Assembly (NCBI GenBank): GCA_018385415.1
Contig: JAHAZA010000070.1
Location: 1-64,000 of the forward strand
Source of the DNA: Treponema sp.
GTDB lineage: Bacteria; Spirochaetota; Spirochaetia; Treponematales; Treponemataceae
Reading direction: 5' to 3'
Length of the DNA stretch: 64,000 nucleotides
Of this stretch, positions 51,563 through 59,822 are shown in pieces. A model generated the notes under the pieces. It did not search any database, was not told the origin of the DNA, and saw nothing but the letters and a program-made list of their open reading frames with translations. How positions within the stretch are numbered: the first letter of the stretch is position 1; each line of letters starts with the position of its first letter. Position numbers and translations under genes: made by a program.

Positions 51563-52753
51563 TCATTTGAAAGTTTCGCAGATATCTTTCACTGCATTAA
51601 AGAGATCATCCATGGCTTCTTTTGTAGTCAAAGAGCCAAAACTGAAACGAACGGCTGTTTCTCTTTGATTTGGGGGAACATTCATTGCTTCAAGGATTGG
51701 ACGACTGTTTTTTTTGCTTGAACATGCACTACCTGTTGAAATGTAAAAACCTTTTGCATCAAGAGCCCGTACCATTACTTGGCCTGGTATTTTATCAAAA
51801 GCTGCCTGAAGCACCCATGGTGAAAAATGCTGGTCAGAAAAAGTTTTGTCTTTTCGGCTTTCAGGAATTATATGACATTTAGAAATAGTTGAAAGTTTTT
51901 CAATAAAATCTGCTGTATAATTTTTTTGCATTTCAAAGCGTTTTGTAGAAACAGCATTGTCATTTGTAATTGCATATTTTTCCATGCATTTTGAAAAAGC
52001 TGTAGCACCGAATACATTTTCTGTTCCGCTTCTTACATTCTGTTCCTGTCCACCACCTTTAAGAAATGGTTCAATACTTTGACTGTTTGCAATGTAAAGA
52101 ATACCGATTCCTCGAGGTCCTCCGATTTTGTGTGCACTGAAGGCTGCACTGTCAATATCAGAATTTTTAAGTGTTACGGGAATCTTGCCTAAAGCCTGAA
52201 CAAAATCAACATGAAATTTAGGTTTTCTTTTTCTCTGGGATTTTTCTTTTATTGCTTTTGCAATGGCTTGAACATCGTTGATTGCACCAGTCTCATTGTT
52301 TACTGCCATAACAGTTATATAAAGAGTGTCATCAGTCATAGCGTTTGTAACAGCTTCGGGTGTAATAATTCCATTTGAGTCAGGATTGATTTTTACGATA
52401 TTGTATCCGAGATGTGATAAAACATTGCACTGTTCACGAAGGGCAGGGTGTTCAATTGAACTTAGAAGTATAGTTCCTTTTTCAGGACGATTCATCATTG
52501 CAAGAAGGGGAATATGATCACTTTCTGTTCCACCAGAGGTAAAGAAAATAGTCTTTGAGTCAACACCTAAAACTTTTGCACAAAGATCTCTTGCATTATT
52601 AAGTGTTGCTTTTGCATTTGTTCCTGCTTTATAAATGCTTGAAGGATTACCCCAGGCTTCAAATGAAGTCTCAAGGCAATCTCTTAAAATTTCTGTATCA
52701 AAGGGAGCTGTTGCAGCCCAGTCAAAGTAATGTGTATGATCAATTTCATTCAT
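51563..52753 (-). CDS. Cysteine desulfurase (NifS/IscS family)
   Basis: A 396-residue PLP enzyme that removes sulfur from cysteine as a persulfide. YFDWAATAPFD, FFTSGGTESDHIPL, MAVNNETGAI, the PLP lysine in FSAHKIGGPRGIGIL and the catalytic Cys in TGSACSSKKN are present. The Cys loop and N-terminus fit group I (NifS/IscS). No iron-sulfur scaffold gene (iscU/nifU) is nearby, so it could serve iron-sulfur assembly, tRNA thiolation or methylthiolation; two radical-SAM enzymes in this window (NrdG, MtaB) need such clusters. It lies 31 bases after aroB on the same strand and ends at a strong terminator. Confidence 0.92.
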   Translation of the reverse strand: MNEIDHTHYFDWAATAPFDTEILRDCLETSFEAWGNPSSIYKAGTNAKATLNNARDLCAKVLGVDSKTIFFTSGGTESDHIPLLAMMNRPEKGTILLSSIEHPALREQCNVLSHLGYNIVKINPDSNGIITPEAVTNAMTDDTLYITVMAVNNETGAINDVQAIAKAIKEKSQRKRKPKFHVDFVQALGKIPVTLKNSDIDSAAFSAHKIGGPRGIGILYIANSQSIEPFLKGGGQEQNVRSGTENVFGATAFSKCMEKYAITNDNAVSTKRFEMQKNYTADFIEKLSTISKCHIIPESRKDKTFSDQHFSPWVLQAAFDKIPGQVMVRALDAKGFYISTGSACSSKKNSRPILEAMNVPPNQRETAVRFSFGSLTTKEAMDDLFNAVKDICETFK

Positions 52754-52784
52754 AAAAGTTTCCTTTAGGATTTAAGCAGAAAAA

Positions 52785-53930
52785 TTATTTCAATGCATCA
52801 AGGATAATATCTTCAGTTGTTTCTGTAATAACATTTTTACAGATACCTTTCTGTAAAATCACTCTGACATTTGAAGAAGAATTCTTTTTGTCATTATGCA
52901 TTGTTTTTAAAATTTCTTTTGAATCAGAAAATGCAGGATGAACAGCACTGGTTTCGTAACCAAATGATTTTAAGGTATTAATAACATCATTGTAATATTC
53001 TTCAGAACAGAGTCCAAGGAGAAGACTGGCCTTTACAGAACGAGAAATTCCCCATGCAACACATTCTCCATGAGTAAGAACTCCCAGTCCTGCACGGCTT
53101 TCAAGTGCGTGACCAAAGGTATGCCCAAGATTTAACAGCATGCGGATATTTTTCTCGGAAAGATCTTTTTCAACAATTTTAGCTTTTGCTTTTGCACAGA
53201 ATGTAATGATTTTGTACAAAGTTTCAGGATCTCGTTTAAGAATTTTATCTTTGTTCGCTTTCATATATTCGTAGCATTTCTTGTCAAAAAGAAGTGCAGT
53301 TTTAATTGCTTCTGCGAAACCTGAAATGAATTCTTTTTCAGGAAGGCTCTGGATTAAAACAGGATAGATATACAACGCTTTTGCCGGAAAGAATGCACCA
53401 ACAACATTTTTATAATCGTCAAAATCACATCCGGTTTTTCCACCGATTGCAGCATCAACCATTGCAAGAAGAGTAGTAGGAACAAATTCACAACATGCAC
53501 CACGTTTGTATATAGAAGCTGCAAATGCTGTAATATCAGTGAGAACACCTCCGCCTATGGCTGTAAAATTATCTTTGCGAGTTAGATTAAAATCAAGTCC
53601 AGTTTTTACGATTGAGAGAACACTGTCCATTGTTTTAAATGCTTCACCTTGTGGAATTACAACCAGACCATGCTTATCATAAGAGTAAACTGAATAATCA
53701 GTTCCTCCAGTTTTTTTATCTGCAATCTTAGAAAATTTACCAAAAAAAGGTTTAAGAAGTTCCAGATTAAAAATTGTAGTGTCTGTTACAAAGATTTTTT
53801 TATGTTTTGAGTCTAAAAGAAAATCAAGGTCTGGATTGGTATTATAAAAATTAAGATTAGATTTTTTTGTACCGACGAAAAGTGGTTTATATTTAATTAT
53901 CAATGTTTCTAAAATGTTGTTATTTTTCAT
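52785..53930 (-). CDS. aroB: 3-dehydroquinate synthase
   Basis: A 381-residue NAD-dependent enzyme of the shikimate pathway. FTAIGGGVLTDITAFAASIYKRG and VPTTLLAMVDAAIGGKTG are diagnostic; metal ligands lie in GFAEAIKTALL, NLGHTFGHALE and THGECVAWG. It follows tmk and a hypothetical gene on the minus strand. The start codon at 53930 is embedded in a perfect 13-bp inverted repeat (53911-53941), and no Shine-Dalgarno is visible before it. An in-frame TTG (codon of LETL-L) could be an alternative start, but the N-terminal residues of either version are not conserved enough to decide. Confidence 0.93.
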   Translation of the reverse strand: MKNNNILETLIIKYKPLFVGTKKSNLNFYNTNPDLDFLLDSKHKKIFVTDTTIFNLELLKPFFGKFSKIADKKTGGTDYSVYSYDKHGLVVIPQGEAFKTMDSVLSIVKTGLDFNLTRKDNFTAIGGGVLTDITAFAASIYKRGACCEFVPTTLLAMVDAAIGGKTGCDFDDYKNVVGAFFPAKALYIYPVLIQSLPEKEFISGFAEAIKTALLFDKKCYEYMKANKDKILKRDPETLYKIITFCAKAKAKIVEKDLSEKNIRMLLNLGHTFGHALESRAGLGVLTHGECVAWGISRSVKASLLLGLCSEEYYNDVINTLKSFGYETSAVHPAFSDSKEILKTMHNDKKNSSSNVRVILQKGICKNVITETTEDIILDALK

Positions 53931-53941
53931 AACAACATTTT
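53911..53941 (-). promoter_or_regulatory. Perfect 13-bp inverted repeat around the aroB start codon
   Basis: AAAATGTTGTTAT (53911-53923) and ATAACAACATTTT (53929-53941) are exact reverse complements with a 5-base loop. On the minus-strand mRNA the AT of the aroB ATG closes the stem and its G opens the loop, so the start codon is sequestered if the RNA folds. No T-tract follows, so it is not a terminator. Confidence 0.7.
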
Positions 53942-53970
53942 AGTAAATTTTGAAATTGTTAGCAATAAAA

Positions 53971-54639
53971 TTAATTTTCGAGAACATATTTTTGAATGTC
54001 GAACCATTCATATTTAACTTTTTCGTCATCAATCTTATCGATTTCGGAAATAATTCCATTTACGCGTTTTAGTTCCCTGTCCAATGTAAATTTATAGTTC
54101 AGTTCACCGTTTCCAATACGTTCCCGTTCATCTTCCCAGTTCTGCAATTCCTGTATAAAAAGGAATTTGAATTTACCGATGTTTGCTTTTTCTGCCCAAA
54201 GGCATGCTTCTTTCCAGTAATAATAACCAGCTTCGTAACAAGCCTTAGTTTTTTCAAGATTTGAACGGTATTCGTCTTTCCATGGACAATCATAGAAATA
54301 AAATGCTTTTTTGTCGTAAATACGACCAAGACGAAGATGCTGTTCGATTAATTTAAGGTTCAAGTGCATCATAAAGAGGTAACGGTATTTTTCGTATTCC
54401 TCTTCATTAGTAATTTTTGCTTTTGCATATAATGGATTTGCAAAGTCAGCCTTTACAGCTTTTTCAAGCCAATAAATGTTTTCCATGCAGTCATCAGGAT
54501 ATTGCTGGTAATGAACATGATAAAGTTTATAATAATCTTCTTTGTACTTTACCATGTAAGCATCAGGTGCAGTTACTGGAATAAATGAGAAAACTATAAA
54601 TAATAATAGTACTTTTACTATATTTTTAGAAAACTTCAC
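53971..54639 (-). CDS. Exported hypothetical protein, helical
   Basis: A 222-residue protein of unknown family. Signal peptide 1-25 (FSKNIVKVLLLFIVFSFIPVTAPDA). The mature part is strongly helical, rich in Tyr, Trp and Lys/Glu (YYKLYHVHYQQYPDDCMENIYW, YEAGYYYWKEACLWAEKA), like a TPR-type or small helical-repeat protein without clear TPR consensus. It overlaps tmk by four bases (ATGA) and precedes aroB by 40 bases. I recall similar short exported proteins in other treponemes, but no function is known to me. Confidence 0.75.
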   Translation of the reverse strand: MKFSKNIVKVLLLFIVFSFIPVTAPDAYMVKYKEDYYKLYHVHYQQYPDDCMENIYWLEKAVKADFANPLYAKAKITNEEEYEKYRYLFMMHLNLKLIEQHLRLGRIYDKKAFYFYDCPWKDEYRSNLEKTKACYEAGYYYWKEACLWAEKANIGKFKFLFIQELQNWEDERERIGNGELNYKFTLDRELKRVNGIISEIDKIDDEKVKYEWFDIQKYVLEN

Positions 54640-55262
54640 GAATTAAATATCGGCAGTTTTGCTATGTGACTCCATACTATTTTTGAAATTTCTTCAACAC
54701 TTTGTGTTGCATCAATTATGACAATATTCATCCCTTTTGCGAAGTCGAGATTTTTGTATTCTTCGATTACATCAAGGTATTGTTTACGGGTGTTTGTAAG
54801 GTATTCGTTGTTTTCGTATATCTCAGTAACGCCTCTGGATTTGATTCGCTCCAGAGATTTTTCAGGATCAATGTCGAAAAAGAACAAAAGCTGGGGTAGT
54901 GGAAAATCTTTATTAAGCATTCTTGGAAGTTCTCTGCCGCATGAAACACCCTGATAAGCGAGACTTGAGAAAATGTAACGGTCAATAATAACAGCTTTTC
55001 CATTTTTAAGGGAATTTTCGATGCCATGTTCACCATAAACATGCTCTGCACGGTCAGCTGCAAAAAGATAGGCTGTTGTTCTAGGATCCAGTGATATTTT
55101 ACCGCCTAATAACGACCGTAGAAATTTTCCTGTTTCAAAAGAAGTTGGTTCTGCACTGAAGTCAATTTTTGCGCTTTCTGGTCGTTCCTGCAGGATTTTA
55201 AGCTGTGTTGAAGTTCCTGCTCCGTCAATGCCTTCAAATACTACAAAGTTGTTTAATATCAT
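54636..55262 (-). CDS. tmk: Thymidylate kinase with a non-canonical P-loop
   Basis: A 208-residue dTMP kinase: FEGIDGAG...TQLK (residues 9-22), SFETGKFLRSLLGG, the DRYIFSSLAYQGVSCG (DRY) motif and FFFDIDPEKSLERIKSRG. Thr17 occupies the Walker A position of the invariant Lys (GAGTSTQ rather than GxGKTTQ). The rest of the fold and length are normal. dTMP to dTDP is essential, so the substitution is probably tolerated, perhaps with another basic residue taking over. It overlaps the next gene by four bases and is divergent from tamB. Confidence 0.93.
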   Translation of the reverse strand: MILNNFVVFEGIDGAGTSTQLKILQERPESAKIDFSAEPTSFETGKFLRSLLGGKISLDPRTTAYLFAADRAEHVYGEHGIENSLKNGKAVIIDRYIFSSLAYQGVSCGRELPRMLNKDFPLPQLLFFFDIDPEKSLERIKSRGVTEIYENNEYLTNTRKQYLDVIEEYKNLDFAKGMNIVIIDATQSVEEISKIVWSHIAKLPIFNS

Positions 55263-55290
55263 AAATTTTCCTATATATTGTACCGATAAT

Positions 55291-55320
55291 TTGATATAAT
55301 TGTTTATACTATATTATAAT
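55291..55320 (+). promoter_or_regulatory. Promoter of tamB-bamA-skp-mutS
   Basis: TTGATA (55291-55296), an 18-base spacer and TATAAT (55315-55320). The tamB ATG lies 20 bases further on and has no clear Shine-Dalgarno. Confidence 0.6.
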
Positions 55321-55339
55321 AGCGCATTATAGCATAAAA

Positions 55340-58300
55340 ATGAAATCTCGTGTTCTAAAATTAGGGCTTTGTATAATAATTTTAGTTTCTCTCGTTGCAG
55401 CTTCTTTTGCACTGGTAACACCAGTTTACAGGGCATTAGGAAGCTTTCTGCGCGGAAAAGTTGCTGTTATAAACTCTACACTTGACGAGAATTTCGGTAT
55501 AAATGTATCTTACGACTCACTTTCACCATCCATTCTAACAGGAATTAAGCTTAAAGGTATAGAAGTAAAAGATAGCTCAACTGGTGAAACTATATTAACT
55601 GTCAAAAAAGTTACTGCTCTATTTTCTATTCGCAAAATATTGAAAGGTGATTTTGAAAATGCAATTTCCAAAATTACTGTAAATGATGTTTACGGAGAAT
55701 TAATCAGAGGAAAAAATACAGCCTGGGTTGATTACATCATTGAACGGAATCTTGAAAAGCCTGAGATGGATGAAAAGAAAGAACAGAAATCTTTTATCGA
55801 GATGCTTTCTGACGCTGACATTAATATTGATATTCCTTGTAATGTAAATGTAAATAATTTTACTCTTGTATATCAGGATTCCAAACAACGAATCGATGCA
55901 AAAGCTTACCTACGCCGCGCTTATGTAGAAAAAACTGTAACAAAGGGAAAGTATACCATCGAGCTAATGGGGCAGCTTTCTGGTTCCTATAAAGCAAATA
56001 AGTTTTCAACAAATATGGTTGTTCAAAGTTCACTTTTAAGTCATTTGAACAATTCATCAGCAGTAATTCAGTTTTTCATTATCAATATTAATACTTATTC
56101 AATTCATCAGATGGGATTTTTGTGTGAGTATAATGATGCAGTTTTTAAATTTAAAATGCTTCCCACAATTCAAAATCTTTATGTTGAAGCTACTGCAAAC
56201 TTCAGAACTTCTGATGCTACTTTCAGATTCAATAGTGAAAAGTTCAGACTTGCCAATGTTGTAAATGGAATTAAAAAAGGATCAGTAATCGATAAAGTTT
56301 CATATGTTACTGTAAGTGCAAAACTTAATGCAGATTATAATTGGGATTCACGAAAAATTAAGTATAGGACCAGTGGAGATCTGTTATTGCCTGAGGGACT
56401 GGTACCTGAAACTATGTCAGTTGATTTTGCTTTAAGTGGAAATCAAAATTATGTTACTATTCCTTACATAAACGGTAAGAGTGAAAATATTGATGTTGGT
56501 TTTTCTGGTGCTATTAATATAAAGGCACTTCAGCCAGAAGGTGTGCTGTCAGTAAATAAATTGCAGCTTGAAAATGACGGTGTCATTAGAACTGAAGTTT
56601 TCTTTGAACCTTTGCAGAAAGGATTCATGGCGTTCTCTCCTGAAATAATGTTCGGGGAGAAAACTTTAACAGCCGCAATGTTTAATTTTGTACCTCAGAA
56701 TGAAGGGTACGATTTTGATTTTGAAGTTTATGATTATTCTCATGCTCAGACCGGTGAGCCCGGCCATCTTTCGTTAGATGGAAACTTTGCTACTGCATCG
56801 AAATTCTTTCAGTCAAACATTACTCTCGATGGAATGTATATCGATAGCCTGATGCAGTTTGTAGCATTCTTCCTTGATAAAAATAATTCTGCTTTTGTTA
56901 ATGACACATCATCAATGTTTAAGAATATTATTTTCTCAACTGCAATTTACGTTTCTGCCTATGATGGAAACTTTTCTTACAGTATTCCTTCTGCAATTAT
57001 CGCTGATACAACAAGTGACAACAGAATGCTTATGGTCAGCCTTGATGGAAATAATGATAATCTTCAGCTTACCCGTTTTGAATTAATTATTGATGATCAA
57101 AATATTTTTGCTACTGCTCATGCAGAAAATATGAAAGAACCAGGTAAAAAAGATTTACAGACAATTCTTTCTGGAATGGTTGAATATAACAGCATTCCTT
57201 ATTCATTCTCAGGTTTAATAAAGCAGGATTGGATTTCTATAACAGGTGATTATGGACTTAACTTTACATTCATAAATGATAAAGATTCTGATAACCTTCT
57301 TGGAAGTTTTGCACTTGAAGCTTTCCCTGTAAAGTTAAAAGAAACAACATTGTCTTTCTTTGCTAATACAAACTTCTCGTATAATCTTCAAGATAAAATA
57401 AATGTAAATGTGATTAATTTTGAAGTTCAGTCAATAAATGGATTCTCTCAGGTAAATCCATCATTTGCATTTTCTGGAAGACTTGACAAAACAGGAACAT
57501 ATCTTGAACAGATTGCATATACAGATGCTGTATCAAATCTTTCAGGAACCGGTTCTTTAATCTGGAATTTCAATAATGCAGATTTTGAAAATGCTGTTTA
57601 TGACATCATATTACAGGATCCTCTTTACAGTGAACATGTTGAAATTAAAGGAAATCTATCTAATCCTGAAAATAAACCGTTTAATTCGAAATCAATATTA
57701 AAAGATTATTATATTTCAACAGAAATTGCTCTTGCATCATTCAGAACAGGAAGATTTACAGGTTCTTCAAATCTTTCAGAAACAATGAACGCAAATGTAA
57801 GTGTTACTGGAAGTTTAGGAAATCCTTTTGTTTCTATTTCAATTCCTCATGGTGTTGTTGATGTTGATGGTAATCCAGTTTCTTTCTCATTACAGGCATC
57901 TGTTGTAGACCGGGAATTTGAAATAACTTCAGGCTTTTTGGAAATTGGCGAAACAAGAATTGACAATATTGAATCAAAATTCTCCTTTAATGAATGGAAT
58001 GGTTATATATCACTTGATGCACAGACTTATCTTTTTGATGAAACTGTTGATTTGCCTTTGCAAATTACAGCAAAAGGCATTCCATCAGAAAATAGAAAAT
58101 CTTCTGTCCCTGAAACATTTGAAATTGATATAAAGACAAGTTTAATAAGCGGTTCCTTCATCAAAGCTCAGCAACCATTTTCAATTCATATTTTTAAGCT
58201 CCCTGAAGAAATGCTTATTTCTTCAAGTTCAAATCTTGGATTGTCAGGAACTGTTGGCGATAACGGAGAAATTAATCTTACAGTTGATAATAATGTTCCT

Positions 58301-59794
58301 CTTCAAATGAAGGTTGGAGGAAATTATAAACGTAACTCCGGAATTCATTTTTATGACATAAATTGTGATTTACCAAAATTCTTAAAGCTGGTGAACTTTA
58401 AATTAGTCAAAGTATTCAACGGTAAAGTTGTGGGTGATTTCTGGATTAAAGGACCTAAAAATGACAAAGGTTTTGAAGGGGCCTTGATGATGATTCCTGC
58501 AGAGTTTTCAATGCCTGAATATTTTAAAGCTCATGCAAAAACAGATGTAATTTATCTGTATTTTGAAAAAGATAAGATTTACACTCCAAAAACAAGGGTA
58601 ATGCTTAAAAAAGCACCTGTTGATGTTTCTGTTCTTGTACAGTTTAAACAGATGAAATATGAGTCTCTTACAGTTCTTGTAGAAACTGTTGGTGATGCTT
58701 ATGCTCCGATTGCAATTAATATGAATCAGGTTCATGTTAAAGGTAATGCACAATGTGACCTGGAAATTACAGTAGAACCAAATGGTGCGACTGTAGTTGG
58801 TTCAGTTGTTGCTAAGGATACAACTGCAGAATTTGGTACATCTACCATTGGAGATATGGTTCAATCTGTTAACTTTGCAAAGCAGCAGGAACTTCGTCCA
58901 AATAAAACTCCGTTTGATGTAGAAGTTATGCTAGATGTAACCATGAAAAGTCGTGTTCAGGTATTTTACAGTACATTCCTTCGTGGCCTTGTTGTTCCAA
59001 ATTCAAAAGTTACTTTTGCCTTTAATTCCGCAGATGAAAAAATATCATTAGATGGAAGTGTACCGCTTAGAAGTGGTGAAATTATTTATCTTAATTCAAG
59101 TTTCTATGTAAAAGAGGGAAGAATTGACTTCTCTTCAACTGATCAGGGATTTGATCCATATGTTACTTTAAGGGCCGAAACCCGCGAAAAAGATGAATAT
59201 AATAATAATGTAACTATTAGTCTTACTGTAGATCATCAGCGTATTTCTGATTTGTCTCCAAAACTTACATCTTCTCCTGCAAAAAGCGAAAAGCAGATTA
59301 TGGAACTTTTAGGAAGCTTTGTTTCTGCAAATTCTGATAATATGGCTTCATTTATGCTTGCAACTGGTGATTATGCGCTCCAGACCATAGTAATTCGTAA
59401 AGTAGAGAACGCATTGCGTGATTTACTGAATTTTGATATATTATCAATTCGTACAATGGTTGTTCAGAATGCCCTTAAATATTCAATGTCACAGGGATCT
59501 GAACGTCAAGGTATGAATGTTAGTAACTTTTTTGATAATACGACTGTTTATGTAGGTAAGTACTTTGGAAATGCCTTGTATGCAGATGCAATGCTTCGTC
59601 TTACTTATGATAAAAACCGTGTTAACGATGGAACAACTTTACAGGGTTTGACATTTGAACCGGAGATCGGATTTGAAATGGAATCTCCTCTCGCTAACAT
59701 TCGCTGGGGATTAACCCCTGACTTAAGTGATTTGTCGCGGAGCAAGATTTCTATTGTCCCTTCATTGACATTATCATGGAAGTTTAATTATTAA
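55340..59794 (+). CDS. tamB: TamB-like inner-membrane/periplasm-spanning protein
   Basis: A 1484-residue protein of the TamB/AsmA-like group. One N-terminal membrane helix (about 7-30, LGLCIIILVSLVAASFALV) is followed by a very long beta-strand-rich periplasmic body. The C-terminal DUF490-type domain includes YVTLRAETREKDEYNNN, the VTISLTVDHQRISDLSPKL strand pair and KQIMELLGSF. Such proteins bridge the inner and outer membranes and are thought to carry phospholipids and aid outer-membrane assembly. It sits directly before bamA, as in Treponema pallidum (recalled as TP0325/TP0326). The name rests on architecture and neighbour, not on strict orthology to E. coli TamB. Confidence 0.88.
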   Translation: MKSRVLKLGLCIIILVSLVAASFALVTPVYRALGSFLRGKVAVINSTLDENFGINVSYDSLSPSILTGIKLKGIEVKDSSTGETILTVKKVTALFSIRKILKGDFENAISKITVNDVYGELIRGKNTAWVDYIIERNLEKPEMDEKKEQKSFIEMLSDADINIDIPCNVNVNNFTLVYQDSKQRIDAKAYLRRAYVEKTVTKGKYTIELMGQLSGSYKANKFSTNMVVQSSLLSHLNNSSAVIQFFIININTYSIHQMGFLCEYNDAVFKFKMLPTIQNLYVEATANFRTSDATFRFNSEKFRLANVVNGIKKGSVIDKVSYVTVSAKLNADYNWDSRKIKYRTSGDLLLPEGLVPETMSVDFALSGNQNYVTIPYINGKSENIDVGFSGAINIKALQPEGVLSVNKLQLENDGVIRTEVFFEPLQKGFMAFSPEIMFGEKTLTAAMFNFVPQNEGYDFDFEVYDYSHAQTGEPGHLSLDGNFATASKFFQSNITLDGMYIDSLMQFVAFFLDKNNSAFVNDTSSMFKNIIFSTAIYVSAYDGNFSYSIPSAIIADTTSDNRMLMVSLDGNNDNLQLTRFELIIDDQNIFATAHAENMKEPGKKDLQTILSGMVEYNSIPYSFSGLIKQDWISITGDYGLNFTFINDKDSDNLLGSFALEAFPVKLKETTLSFFANTNFSYNLQDKINVNVINFEVQSINGFSQVNPSFAFSGRLDKTGTYLEQIAYTDAVSNLSGTGSLIWNFNNADFENAVYDIILQDPLYSEHVEIKGNLSNPENKPFNSKSILKDYYISTEIALASFRTGRFTGSSNLSETMNANVSVTGSLGNPFVSISIPHGVVDVDGNPVSFSLQASVVDREFEITSGFLEIGETRIDNIESKFSFNEWNGYISLDAQTYLFDETVDLPLQITAKGIPSENRKSSVPETFEIDIKTSLISGSFIKAQQPFSIHIFKLPEEMLISSSSNLGLSGTVGDNGEINLTVDNNVPLQMKVGGNYKRNSGIHFYDINCDLPKFLKLVNFKLVKVFNGKVVGDFWIKGPKNDKGFEGALMMIPAEFSMPEYFKAHAKTDVIYLYFEKDKIYTPKTRVMLKKAPVDVSVLVQFKQMKYESLTVLVETVGDAYAPIAINMNQVHVKGNAQCDLEITVEPNGATVVGSVVAKDTTAEFGTSTIGDMVQSVNFAKQQELRPNKTPFDVEVMLDVTMKSRVQVFYSTFLRGLVVPNSKVTFAFNSADEKISLDGSVPLRSGEIIYLNSSFYVKEGRIDFSSTDQGFDPYVTLRAETREKDEYNNNVTISLTVDHQRISDLSPKLTSSPAKSEKQIMELLGSFVSANSDNMASFMLATGDYALQTIVIRKVENALRDLLNFDILSIRTMVVQNALKYSMSQGSERQGMNVSNFFDNTTVYVGKYFGNALYADAMLRLTYDKNRVNDGTTLQGLTFEPEIGFEMESPLANIRWGLTPDLSDLSRSKISIVPSLTLSWKFNY

Positions 59795-59822
59795 AAGTTT
59801 TTACTATATAAATGGAGTATAT

